Source: UBA5266 sp964610025
GTDB lineage: Bacteria; Bacteroidota; Bacteroidia; Bacteroidales; WCHB1-69
DNA length: 30,833 nucleotides
Reading direction: 5' to 3'
NCBI GenBank assembly: GCA_964610025.1
Contig: CAZSTX010000022.1
Span: forward strand, 1-30,833
Shown here: piece by piece, positions 1-8,180 of the stretch
Numbering within the stretch: position 1 is the stretch's first letter
Layout: each line of letters begins with the position of its first letter
Program-made: the position numbers and the translations under genes
Notes under the pieces: model-generated
Told to the model about the DNA's origin: nothing
The model's database searches: none
The model's input: only the letters and a program-made list of their open reading frames with translations

Positions 1-36
1 AATCTGGATTTTTGGAAAAGCCTATAGGGTGTCCCA

Positions 37-1032
37 GTGATAAAGTCAGGAAAAATAACAATATTAAAATTTATTAGTGGGAGCCTTGTTGTAGAAAAAT
101 ACGCAAGTACATACTTCGATATATGTATTTGGGCAGCACCAGCTATATTATCTCTTTATGTGATAAAAGGGTGGTTTATTGGTATGCAAAATGCAAAAAC
201 TCCTATGTGGATAGCTATTCAAATTAATATAATCAATATAGTTTTAAGTTTGTTTTTTGTTTTAGGATTGGGTATGAAAATAGAAGGAGTAGCATTCGGG
301 ACAGTCATAGCGCAGTATTCAGGACTTTTTACTGCTTTGATACTATGGTATGTATATTATAAAAAATACATTTCTTTTATTAAAATAAAAGAAGTAATAT
401 CACTTCATAAAATGAAAGAATTTTTTAAAGTGAATATTGATATTTATTTAAGAACTTTATGCCTTATTGCTGTTTTTATTTTTATTCCTGCCGAAGGAGC
501 TAAAATGGGAGATACTACTTTAGCTGTCAATGCATTGCTTATGCAGTTTTTTATGTTATTTTCTTATATTATGGACGGATTTGCCTATGCTGGAGAATCT
601 TTAGCAGGAAAATATTATGGAGCAAAAAATAAAAATATGTTAGAAAAAACAATTCAATACCTTTTTAGATGGGGAGGAGGGTTAACTGTTTTGTTTATAT
701 TGCTTTATGCTTTTTTTGGAAAATATTTAATGATGTTGTTTACAGACAATCAAAATGTTATTTTATTAGCAAAAGAGTATTATTATTGGATATTAATTAT
801 TCCTTTGGCAGGATTTTCAGCTTTTTTATGGGATGGTATTTTAGTAGGACTTACGGAAACTAAAATAATGAGAAATGCTATATTTATAGCTACTTTTTTC
901 TTTTTTATATTATATTTCTTATTAAAAACTACGCTTCATAATAATGCATTATGGTTGGCGTTTATTTTCTTTTTGGCATTACGGGGCATCATGCAAGGAA
1001 TATTGGCAAAAAAAATACATATAGTTGAATAA
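37..1032 (+). pseudogene. DinF-type MATE efflux transporter, 5'-truncated or disrupted
   Basis: The readable 331 residues match the C-terminal three quarters of a DinF-branch MATE transporter, an inner-membrane antiporter that expels drugs or metabolites using a cation gradient. The stretch KGWFIGMQNAKTP and the following hydrophobic helices, including VLGLGMKIEGVAFGTVIAQY, are typical of this branch. Family members are about 440 residues, so roughly the first 110 residues (about three membrane helices) are absent. The only available start is a GTG at 37, with an in-frame TAG at 25-27. The residues just after the GTG still look like MATE sequence, so it is unlikely to be a genuine start. The window begins here, so I cannot tell a real nonsense or frameshift mutation from an assembly edge. 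Gene identity is secure; its intactness is not. Confidence 0.75.
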
Positions 1033-1084
1033 AATAAATAATAGTTATTTTATTATTCGATGCTAATTTTTCTCTTTTTTTTTC

Positions 1085-1094
1085 TAATTTTGCA
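1085..1094 (+). promoter_or_regulatory. Bacteroidota -7 promoter element for the porin gene
   Basis: TAATTTTGCA matches the Bacteroidota consensus TAnnTTTGnA at every fixed position and lies 25 bases before the porin ATG. No clear -33 TTG is visible at the expected distance. Confidence 0.55.
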
Positions 1095-1119
1095 GCCATT
1101 AAATTTAAATAATAATTAA

Positions 1120-2157
1120 ATGAAAAAAATCATTATTTTTTCGATAGTACTAAGCAGTGTTTTTTTTGGATATTCTAATACAACAAATGATACTGTTTTA
1201 CAAGAAAAAGATACAAATTCTATAGTTAAAAGTTTTATGCCACGGGTGTTTGGAATAGTAAAAACAGATTTTGAATGGGATACTGAAACTGGTAGTAAGC
1301 GTTTTCTTGTACGCAGTGCGCGTTTAGGTGTTAAAGGAGATATAAGTCCTTTGTTTAATTATCAAATGGAAGTAGATTTGTCAGACGAAGGAGTATTTAA
1401 AACGTTATGTGCTTTTGGAGTCTTTAAACCCATTCAACTCGAAAAACATGAACTGTCTTTTTGGGCTGGATATTTAAAGCCTTTCTTTTCGACAGAATAC
1501 CTTCGCACACCAATGACTATTGTTTTTATTAATAGGTCTTTGCTTATTTCGGAGATGACATTTGGTTTGGTAGATGTCGGAGCAATAGCTGATTATTCTT
1601 TTCATAATGCTATTTTACCTTTCAATGTGTCGTTGGGAGTGATGAATGGTATGGGTTTTAAAAATCAATGGTTTAATAGAATGCCAAATTATAATATTCG
1701 CACTCGTTTATATCCTTATAAAAATTTAATGTTAGTAGGAGAATATTATGGTGGCAATAATTTTAAAAATGACACACTCAATATGTTTGCTTTTGAATGT
1801 GCTTATCAATATGAAAATTTTTATGTAGGAGTTGAATACATACATCGCCAAACACAATATGCTGATACCAATATATTTGAAAAAAAAGAAGGTCTAATGG
1901 CACAAATGTATTATAAAATTCCCATTAAAAACACAAATATTTTGCATTATATTATGCCTACTTTGCGTTGGGAAATGATGGGAGAGCATGTTTTTCAAGA
2001 GAAACCACAAATAGGAGGGCTTACAGGAGGGCTTAATTTTGGAATAGATAATAATTTTTTAAAAGCTGAATTTCGTATAAATTATGAAAAATACTTTAAA
2101 TTTATTCCAACACCGAAGCGAGATATGTTTTCTATAGAAGTAATTATAGGAATTTAG
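1120..2157 (+). CDS. OprO/OprP-type outer-membrane porin
   Basis: This 345-residue protein looks like a phosphate-selective porin O/P family beta-barrel, which would sit in the outer membrane and pass small anions or other solutes. A signal peptide covers about residues 1-19 (MKKIIIFSIVLSSVFFGYS). The mature part alternates short polar and aromatic strands, with family-typical segments RSARLGVKGDISPLFNYQMEVD near the N-terminus and FWAGYLKPFFSTEYLRTP in the middle, and ends in a hydrophobic final strand (FSIEVIIGI). It has its own -7 promoter just upstream. It converges on the LytTR gene, with the stop codons overlapping at 2154-2157. The substrate cannot be read from sequence; the name phosphate-selective reflects the family, not evidence here. 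Confidence 0.75.
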   Translation: MKKIIIFSIVLSSVFFGYSNTTNDTVLQEKDTNSIVKSFMPRVFGIVKTDFEWDTETGSKRFLVRSARLGVKGDISPLFNYQMEVDLSDEGVFKTLCAFGVFKPIQLEKHELSFWAGYLKPFFSTEYLRTPMTIVFINRSLLISEMTFGLVDVGAIADYSFHNAILPFNVSLGVMNGMGFKNQWFNRMPNYNIRTRLYPYKNLMLVGEYYGGNNFKNDTLNMFAFECAYQYENFYVGVEYIHRQTQYADTNIFEKKEGLMAQMYYKIPIKNTNILHYIMPTLRWEMMGEHVFQEKPQIGGLTGGLNFGIDNNFLKAEFRINYEKYFKFIPTPKRDMFSIEVIIGI

Positions 2158-3008
2158 ATAGACAATGAAGAGTCAGAAAAAAGATCAATTACTTGTTGAG
2201 AATAAGTTTTAGAAACAGGAATATCGGGAAGTGATTTTGAATCTAATTCGATAAAAAGCCCATCTTTATCTCTACGCATTACTTTCACTTTTAAAGGATT
2301 GATTATATAAGAGCGATGACAACGAATTAAGTTAATGTCTGAATACATTTCTTCTATATTTTTCAATGTGTTGCGTAAAATAAAATAGGTTACTTTTTCT
2401 TTATTAATATAACAAATTTTTACATAATTATCTGCTGCTTCAATAAAAAACAAATTATTAATACTAACTGATAGTTTCAAATTACCTCTATCATCATTAA
2501 AATGAATTAAACTCGTGTCTTCATTCACTAATTTTTCATTGCTACTGCTTTGTGTAGATTTGAATTTTTCTAAAACCTTACTTTTTTCCTTTAATTCAAA
2601 ATATAAAAATGATATAGTATAAGGAAGAAATAAAATAGATATTGTGTAAAGTAATATATCTGAATAAGCTGTAAAAAAATCAGCATTGGGAGTATCGTTA
2701 ATCCAATAAAAAAAAGTACAAGCAATAGATATAGTTATGATTTCTGCAAAAATCCATAAAATAAATGTACGATAATAAAAAGTTATTTTTTTCTTTAATT
2801 GGTATATTAATATACGACTGGCAATTAGTATACTCAATCCTATGGCTAGCATTATAGTTGTATAAATTACATACTCATCAATTCTTCCTTTATATGAGTC
2901 GAAAGGTTTAAAGAGAATTACAAATATTAATACAAAAAATGTAACAAATAATATAAATTTAATAATGTTTTTTTTCTCTAAAAAATAAGAAGGTATTATT
3001 TTTCCCAT
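2154..3008 (-). CDS. Membrane-anchored LytTR-family transcriptional regulator
   Basis: This 284-residue protein joins four predicted membrane helices (about residues 16-34, 46-68, 80-104 and 118-137) to a C-terminal LytTR DNA-binding domain (about 175-280). The latter shows the family pattern: FIEAADNYVKI, the central TLKNIEE helix, RCHRSYIINP and the closing PVSKTYSQQV. There is no receiver (REC) domain and no phospho-acceptor Asp region, so it is not a classical LytR/AgrA response regulator, and no histidine kinase gene is adjacent. It could sense a membrane signal directly as a one-component regulator. It has a perfect -7 promoter at 3029-3038, and the divergent acyl-CoA synthetase gene is preceded by a phased repeat array suited to LytTR binding. 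The target assignment is inference. Confidence 0.85.
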   Translation of the reverse strand: MGKIIPSYFLEKKNIIKFILFVTFFVLIFVILFKPFDSYKGRIDEYVIYTTIMLAIGLSILIASRILIYQLKKKITFYYRTFILWIFAEIITISIACTFFYWINDTPNADFFTAYSDILLYTISILFLPYTISFLYFELKEKSKVLEKFKSTQSSSNEKLVNEDTSLIHFNDDRGNLKLSVSINNLFFIEAADNYVKICYINKEKVTYFILRNTLKNIEEMYSDINLIRCHRSYIINPLKVKVMRRDKDGLFIELDSKSLPDIPVSKTYSQQVIDLFSDSSLSI

Positions 3009-3028
3009 GTATTATGATACTTTTATGC

Positions 3029-3038
3029 TACAAAAGTA
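3029..3038 (-). promoter_or_regulatory. -7 promoter element for the LytTR gene
   Basis: On the minus strand this reads TACTTTTGTA, a full match to TAnnTTTGnA, 21 bases before the LytTR ATG. A -33 TTG is not evident. Confidence 0.55.
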
Positions 3039-3208
3039 TATTTTTTTTTAATATACATTTTTTTTATTTATTTAAATGAAAAAAAAAAGTAAAGAAAGTG
3101 ATTGTTAGTGCTTTATACTTTCGTTAGAGTTGTAAATGATGAAATTACTTTATTTTAACAAACATATATTGTCAGTATTTATACAGTAAGAAAAATAAAA
3201 TTTTAAAA

Positions 3209-3285
3209 AAAATCACCCCAATATAGGAATATTTACCCCATATATTTATGATTAACATAAAAAAATAACATATAACCCCTTTTTT
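3209..3285 (+). promoter_or_regulatory. 20-bp-phased ACCCC direct repeats, candidate operator array
   Basis: Three copies of ACCCC preceded by A/T bases begin at 3215, 3235 and 3275, that is 20 and then 40 bases apart. The missing register at 3255 holds a weaker AC (ACATAA). Four positions in a 20-base register place the sites on one face of the helix. LytTR regulators such as AgrA and ComE bind short direct repeats about 21 bases apart. The last copy lies about 45 bases before the likely transcription start of the acyl-CoA synthetase gene, a normal activator position. That the neighbouring LytTR protein binds here is inference. Confidence 0.4.
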
Positions 3286-3308
3286 TTTTAGTATAAAAAC
3301 AAAAGCAA

Positions 3309-3318
3309 TATTTTTGCT
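3309..3318 (+). promoter_or_regulatory. Near-consensus -7 element for the acyl-CoA synthetase gene
   Basis: TATTTTTGCT matches TAnnTTTGnA except for the last base and lies 20 bases before the ATG. A weak core promoter would fit control by an upstream activator. Confidence 0.4.
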
Positions 3319-3338
3319 CAAAATTTAATATATAAAAA

Positions 3339-5105
3339 ATGAAAGTTAGAAGATTATTTGATATTCTTGACTATTATTTAGAAAATAAACCTAATCAAGA
3401 AGTTGCATTAGCCGGTAAAATTGATAAAGAGTGGAAAAAGTATAGCATTCAAGAATATGTAGATATTACTAATAATTTTAGTTTTGCTATGATGAAAATG
3501 GGCATACAGCCAGGAGATAAAGTAGCTATCATAAGTACAAATCGTCCTGAATGGAATATGCTTGATATGGCAATAATGCAAATAGGAGCTATTGCTGTTC
3601 CGGTTTATCCCACCATTAGCGAAGCAGATTATCAATATATATTAAATCATTGTGAAGCTAAGTTAGCTTTCATAGAAGGGATAGAAGTCATGACAAAAAT
3701 TGACCATATTTTGCCTGCAACTCCTAATTTAAAAAATGTATATACTTTTATTAATAGAGAACGTTTCCCTTATTTGAACCAAATGATAGAAGTGGGCAAA
3801 CAAAATGCCGATTATGAAGAACTTACTTTTCGTAAGGGACAAATAGAAGCAAAAGATTGTTCTACTATTATGTATACTTCGGGTACTACAGGAACTCCCA
3901 AGGGGGTAATGTTATCACATGATAATATTATACAACAAATTGTTCACTTAAAAGAAACGCCAGCTAAATGGTCGAATATTGCCTTGAGTTTTCTTCCCTT
4001 GTGTCATGCTTATGAACGTATGTTGGTGTTTTTATATCAATATTTAGGAATGTCTGTGTATTATGCTCAAAATTTAGGAACTATTGCCGAAAATATTAAA
4101 GAAGTTAAACCGACAATGATGTCAACAGTTCCAAGAATGTTAGAAAAAATTTACGATAAAATATATATATCAGGTCAAAATCAAAAAGGCTTAAAAAAAT
4201 ATATTTTTTATTGGGCAATTCATTTAGCTACACGTTATAAATTACAAGATAGCAATCGAAGTTGGTTCTATAATCAACAACATAAAATAGCTAATAAATT
4301 AGTGTATAGCAAGATAAGAGATAGTGTTGGAGGAAATTTTGATATATTAGTTTCAGGAGCTGCGAGTTTGCAACCCAGATTAGCATCTTTTTTTTCGGCA
4401 GTAGGCATACCAGTATTTGAAGGTTATGGTTTGACAGAAACTTCTCCTGTTATAGCAGTGAGCTGTAGGCTTAAGCATGGGAGAGAAGTGGGAACGGTTG
4501 GCTTTCCATTAGAAAATGTAGAAGTAGCAATTGCAGAAAATGGAGAAATAATCTGTCGTGGGCATAATGTTATGATGGGATATTATAAAGATGATGAGTT
4601 GACAAAGGAAGTTATTGATAAAGATGGCTGGTTTCATACGGGTGATCTTGGAAAGTTTACAGACAAAGGACAATTGATGATAGTTGGACGTTTGAAAAGT
4701 ATGTTTAAATCTTCTTTTGGAAAATATATTAATCCTCAAGTAATAGAAGAAAAATTTACAGAATCGCCATTTATTGAAAATATGGTGGTAGTAGGAGAAA
4801 ATCAAAAATTTGCATCGGCTTTAATTTCACCAGATTTTAATTTTCTAAAAGAATGGTGCGGACGACATGAAATAGCATATACAACACCACAAGAAATAGT
4901 GAAAAATCCGATAGTTAAACAACGGTTTTTAACTGAAATAGAAAAATATAATGTCTTTTTTGGAGAAGCTGAAAAAATTAAAAAATTTGAGCTTATCCCA
5001 GATGAATGGTCTCAACTTACTGATATATTAACCCCTACTTTAAAGGTAAAACGTAGGTTAGTACACGAAAAGTATAAAAATGTAATTGAGCAACTCTATG
5101 CGTAA
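3339..5105 (+). CDS. Long-chain fatty acid-CoA ligase (AMP-forming)
   Basis: This 588-residue ANL-superfamily enzyme would activate long-chain fatty acids to acyl-CoA through an acyl-AMP intermediate, in the cytoplasm or at the inner membrane, feeding phospholipid synthesis or fatty acid use. The ATP-binding loop YTSGTTGTPKG spans about residues 179-189. The adenylate motif EGYGLTETSP is at 361-370, the ribose-binding Asp at 436 (HTGDLG) and the hinge Arg at 451. Near the C-terminus TPTLKVKR supplies the catalytic Lys region. Length fits the FadD15-like branch. It has a strong terminator immediately downstream, so it is probably transcribed alone. The upstream phased repeat array suggests regulation. 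A long-chain preference is inferred from family resemblance. Confidence 0.9.
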   Translation: MKVRRLFDILDYYLENKPNQEVALAGKIDKEWKKYSIQEYVDITNNFSFAMMKMGIQPGDKVAIISTNRPEWNMLDMAIMQIGAIAVPVYPTISEADYQYILNHCEAKLAFIEGIEVMTKIDHILPATPNLKNVYTFINRERFPYLNQMIEVGKQNADYEELTFRKGQIEAKDCSTIMYTSGTTGTPKGVMLSHDNIIQQIVHLKETPAKWSNIALSFLPLCHAYERMLVFLYQYLGMSVYYAQNLGTIAENIKEVKPTMMSTVPRMLEKIYDKIYISGQNQKGLKKYIFYWAIHLATRYKLQDSNRSWFYNQQHKIANKLVYSKIRDSVGGNFDILVSGAASLQPRLASFFSAVGIPVFEGYGLTETSPVIAVSCRLKHGREVGTVGFPLENVEVAIAENGEIICRGHNVMMGYYKDDELTKEVIDKDGWFHTGDLGKFTDKGQLMIVGRLKSMFKSSFGKYINPQVIEEKFTESPFIENMVVVGENQKFASALISPDFNFLKEWCGRHEIAYTTPQEIVKNPIVKQRFLTEIEKYNVFFGEAEKIKKFELIPDEWSQLTDILTPTLKVKRRLVHEKYKNVIEQLYA

Positions 5106-5154
5106 AATATTACATTTTTTGTTGTTTTCATTTTTTGAATGAAACTGATTTGGG

Positions 5155-5187
5155 CAAGAGGGATGAGGAATCCCTCTTGTTTTTTTT
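5155..5187 (+). terminator. Rho-independent terminator after the acyl-CoA synthetase gene
   Basis: A perfect 10-bp stem, CAAGAGGGAT (5155-5164) with ATCCCTCTTG (5170-5179), has a five-base loop and is followed by eight T residues. Confidence 0.9.
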
Positions 5188-5259
5188 ATTATTATTCATA
5201 TGAAGAATAATAAATTGTGTTTTTTTAGAAAAAAAACTTTTCAACATTGCATTTTAGTG

Positions 5260-5269
5260 TAATTTTGCA
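5260..5269 (+). promoter_or_regulatory. -7 promoter element for the GAPDH gene
   Basis: TAATTTTGCA, a full consensus match, 39 bases before the ATG. The sequence is identical to the element before the porin gene. Confidence 0.6.
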
Positions 5270-5308
5270 AAATAAAAAAAATAAAAAGTTATAAAATTAT
5301 TATTCAAA

Positions 5309-6313
5309 ATGGATAAGATAAAAATTGGAATTAATGGTTTTGGTAGAATAGGACGTTTGGTGTTTAGAGTAGCAATGGAGCGAGAAAATATTGAAGTAGT
5401 AGCTATTAATGACTTATTAACACCAGATTATATGGCATATATGCTAAAATACGATTCGGTACATGGGCAATTTAAAGGAACAGTTGAAAGTAATGATAAT
5501 CAATTAATAATAAATGGTCGCCCTATACGTATTACTGCCGAAAAAGACCCTAGTAATTTAAAATGGGATGAAGTAGGAGTTGATTATGTTGTAGAAGCAA
5601 CAGGATTGTTCCTAACTAAGGATCATGCACAAAATCATATACAAGCAGGAGCAAGACGAGTCATTTTATCAGCTCCTTCTAAAGATGATATCCCCATGTT
5701 TGTTTTAGGTGTTAATCATAAAGATTATAAAGGTGAATCTATTTTTTCGAATGCATCGTGCACTACCAATTGTTTAGCGCCACTTGTAAAAGTTATCAAC
5801 GATAACTTTGGTTTAGTAGAAGGATTAATGACAACAATACATGCAACTACCGCTACTCAAAAAACAGTAGATGCTCCTTCTGCAAGAGATTGGCGAGGAG
5901 GGCGTTCTGCTATGGCAAATATAATACCATCTTCTACTGGTGCTGCAAAAGCTGTAACGAGGGTCATACCTTCACTAAAAGGACGTTTAACAGGGATGTC
6001 ATTTCGGGTTCCTACTGTTAATGTTTCGGTAGTAGATCTTACATGTCGTTTAGAAAAAGCTACTACTTACGATAATATTAAAAAAGTAATCAAAGAGGCA
6101 TCATTAAATGAATTAAAAGGAATTCTGTATTACACCGAAGAAGCAGTTGTTTCTTCTGATTTTATAGGGAATGCGCATACTTCTATTTTTGATGCTAATG
6201 CAGGAATAATGTTAAACGAACGTTTTCTAAAATTAGTAGCATGGTATGATAACGAATGGGGATATTCTACGAAAGTTGTTGATATGATTGAATATACAAA
6301 TAAAATTATATAA
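5309..6313 (+). CDS. gap: Type I glyceraldehyde-3-phosphate dehydrogenase
   Basis: This 334-residue protein is a standard phosphorylating GAPDH, converting glyceraldehyde 3-phosphate, phosphate and NAD+ to 1,3-bisphosphoglycerate in cytoplasmic glycolysis. The N-terminal Rossmann motif INGFGRIGR is at residues 8-16. Asp35 in AINDLL points to NAD rather than NADP preference. The catalytic Cys151 lies in SNASCTTNC and the base His178 in TTIHATTATQ. The end carries WYDNEWGYS. Length and every key motif are normal. It has its own consensus promoter and a terminator upstream, so it is a single transcription unit. Confidence 0.97.
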   Translation: MDKIKIGINGFGRIGRLVFRVAMERENIEVVAINDLLTPDYMAYMLKYDSVHGQFKGTVESNDNQLIINGRPIRITAEKDPSNLKWDEVGVDYVVEATGLFLTKDHAQNHIQAGARRVILSAPSKDDIPMFVLGVNHKDYKGESIFSNASCTTNCLAPLVKVINDNFGLVEGLMTTIHATTATQKTVDAPSARDWRGGRSAMANIIPSSTGAAKAVTRVIPSLKGRLTGMSFRVPTVNVSVVDLTCRLEKATTYDNIKKVIKEASLNELKGILYYTEEAVVSSDFIGNAHTSIFDANAGIMLNERFLKLVAWYDNEWGYSTKVVDMIEYTNKII

Positions 6314-6354
6314 TGTGCTGTTTGAAAAAAAATAGATAATTAGTAATGGATATG

Positions 6355-6377
6355 ATTTAGTTTTAACTAAATTTTTT
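6355..6377 (+). terminator. Weak AT-only hairpin terminator after gap
   Basis: ATTTAGTT (6355-6362) pairs with AACTAAAT (6365-6372) and is followed by a short T run. The stem has only one G-C pair per side, so this is tentative. Confidence 0.35.
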
Positions 6378-6424
6378 AGTTTACTTTTTAATTTATGACT
6401 ATTTTTTGAATCACGGTCTTATAA

Positions 6425-6457
6425 TTGTTAAATTAGTTACCTAAAATTACGTTTAAA
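6425..6457 (+). promoter_or_regulatory. Candidate -33/-7 promoter for the subtilase gene
   Basis: TTG at 6425-6427 is followed 20 bases later by TACGTTTAAA (6448-6457), which differs from TAnnTTTGnA at the G. The spacing agrees with Bacteroidota promoters. Confidence 0.35.
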
Positions 6458-6485
6458 ATTTTTATTATTTATTGTATATAGAAAA

Positions 6486-8180
6486 ATGCAGAAAAAAGTA
6501 ATTAATACTATTATGTGTTACTATAAAAAAGATATTATTTTTATAGTTGGAATACTTTTTTTTTATGGGTTAACTTTTTCTCAGGCTCCCCAAGCTTATG
6601 CAGTTATATTTTCTGATAAAAAAAACTCTTCTTATAATATAGATTTTCCAGAAGAGTTTTTATCGCTTAAAGCTATTGAAAAAAGGCAACGTTTAAATAT
6701 TCCTATTACAGAGAGAGATATTCCTATAAATAGAAATTATATTGCACTGTTAAGTAATTTTTCATCTATTAAAATAATTGCACAATCGAAATGGATGAAT
6801 TATGTGGTCATTACATGTGATAATCAATTGACGTTAGAAGCAATTAAATATCTTCCTTTTGTTAATCAAGTAAAAAAAATTCATGAGGTAAATTATAATA
6901 ATTTTGATGTAAATTTTTCGGAGAGAAATTATCGTTATTCAACAACTGTTTCTACACAATATGACACCAATGGATTGGCTTATTATGGTTTGGCAGCTAA
7001 TCAAATAGCTGTCCATAATGGACACTATCTACATCAGCAGGGTTATAAAGGAGAAGGAATGCTTATTGCAATGCTTGATAATGGCTATAACAGTTTGGAT
7101 ACTTTAATGTTATTTGATAGATTTAGAAAAAATGAACGTTTATTAGGCATTTACGATGCAGCTCAAAGAAGAGATGCCGATTTGTTTCGTGCTGGCGACC
7201 ATGGGACTAAGGTTTTGTCTATAATGGCACTTAACGAACCCTATTTATTTGTAGGAACTTCACCCAATGCTGATTATTTTTTAATACGTACCGAAATGGA
7301 TACTTATGAAGATTTATTAGAAGAATATTTTTGGGTAGTAGGAGCAGAATTAGCTGATAGTATTGGTGCCGATGTTATTAATTCGTCTTTGGGCTATACT
7401 CGTTTTGACAATATGGAGCAAAATCACACTTTCAATGATTTAGATGGGAAACATAGTGTGGCATCTATAGCCGCAAGTATTTTGTCTCAAAATGGTTGTA
7501 TTGTGTGTATAGCTGCTGGAAATGAAGGGAATAAAGATTGGAGCTATATATCAATACCTTCTGATGCCCCTGATGTTTTGTGCGTTGCTGCTATGAATAC
7601 AGACAGTGTTATAGCTGAATTTAGTTCAAAAGGAAGTAAAAGGTTTACAATCACAAAACCTGACATTACATCTGTTGGTTGGCAAACGGCTTATTGTACG
7701 ATAGAAGATACGATAGCATATGGAAATGGCACTTCGCTTGCTACACCTATCAGTGCTGGATTATGTGCATGTTTATGGCAAGCATTTCCCAACAAATCAA
7801 GTTTAGAAATTATGGAAGCGATACGCCAAAGCGCACATAGATATCATAATGCTGATACGCTTTTTGGAAATGGAATACCAGATTTTAAAAAAGCATATAC
7901 TATGTTGCTTGGAAGTGCAATAAACGATATAAGCAATAAATCATTATTTAAAATATATCCTAATCCTACCGATAACTTACTGCATATTGATTTATTATCT
8001 CATAAAGTAAATACATATCAAATTAAAATATATGATATAAGGGGAAGTTTATTAAAGACATATCATTTTTACACACCACACCAATGTATAGATGTTGCTA
8101 ATTTTAGTCAAGGAATTTATTTTGTAAAATGTATTGATTCAGATAATCAATTTAATATATTAAAGTTTGTTAAGTATTAG
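6486..8180 (+). CDS. Secreted subtilisin-like (S8) serine protease with T9SS sorting domain
   Basis: This 564-residue protein is an exported subtilase. A long N-terminus ends in a hydrophobic signal (about residues 16-33, ILFFYGLTFSQ); a second Met at residue 10 is an alternative start. A prodomain-like region (about 36-130) precedes the catalytic domain. The catalytic triad is Asp198 (AMLDNGY), His239 (GDHGTKV) and Ser417 (GTSLATP), with the oxyanion Asn346 in AAGNEGN. The last 80 residues, starting at IYPNPTDN (490-497) and ending FNILKFVKY, are a type A T9SS C-terminal domain, which would direct passage through the outer membrane and surface attachment. All catalytic residues are present. 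It overlaps the acyltransferase gene tail to tail by 11 bases. Its substrate is unknown. Confidence 0.9.
   Translation: MQKKVINTIMCYYKKDIIFIVGILFFYGLTFSQAPQAYAVIFSDKKNSSYNIDFPEEFLSLKAIEKRQRLNIPITERDIPINRNYIALLSNFSSIKIIAQSKWMNYVVITCDNQLTLEAIKYLPFVNQVKKIHEVNYNNFDVNFSERNYRYSTTVSTQYDTNGLAYYGLAANQIAVHNGHYLHQQGYKGEGMLIAMLDNGYNSLDTLMLFDRFRKNERLLGIYDAAQRRDADLFRAGDHGTKVLSIMALNEPYLFVGTSPNADYFLIRTEMDTYEDLLEEYFWVVGAELADSIGADVINSSLGYTRFDNMEQNHTFNDLDGKHSVASIAASILSQNGCIVCIAAGNEGNKDWSYISIPSDAPDVLCVAAMNTDSVIAEFSSKGSKRFTITKPDITSVGWQTAYCTIEDTIAYGNGTSLATPISAGLCACLWQAFPNKSSLEIMEAIRQSAHRYHNADTLFGNGIPDFKKAYTMLLGSAINDISNKSLFKIYPNPTDNLLHIDLLSHKVNTYQIKIYDIRGSLLKTYHFYTPHQCIDVANFSQGIYFVKCIDSDNQFNILKFVKY

Larger units (their letters stand above)
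3009..3338. other. Divergent intergenic region between LytTR and acyl-CoA synthetase genes
   Basis: This 330-base gene-free stretch separates the leftward LytTR gene from the rightward acyl-CoA synthetase gene. It holds a leftward promoter at 3029-3038, a phased ACCCC repeat array at 3209-3285 and a near-consensus rightward -7 element at 3309-3318. The remainder (about 3050-3200) is AT-rich sequence in which I see no ORF or RNA gene. Confidence 0.7.

Noticed and set aside
1031..1051. AAAATAA/TTATTTT hairpin after the MATE gene as a terminator
   Set aside because: The stem is made only of A-T pairs and no T tract follows; such palindromes are expected by chance in this composition.
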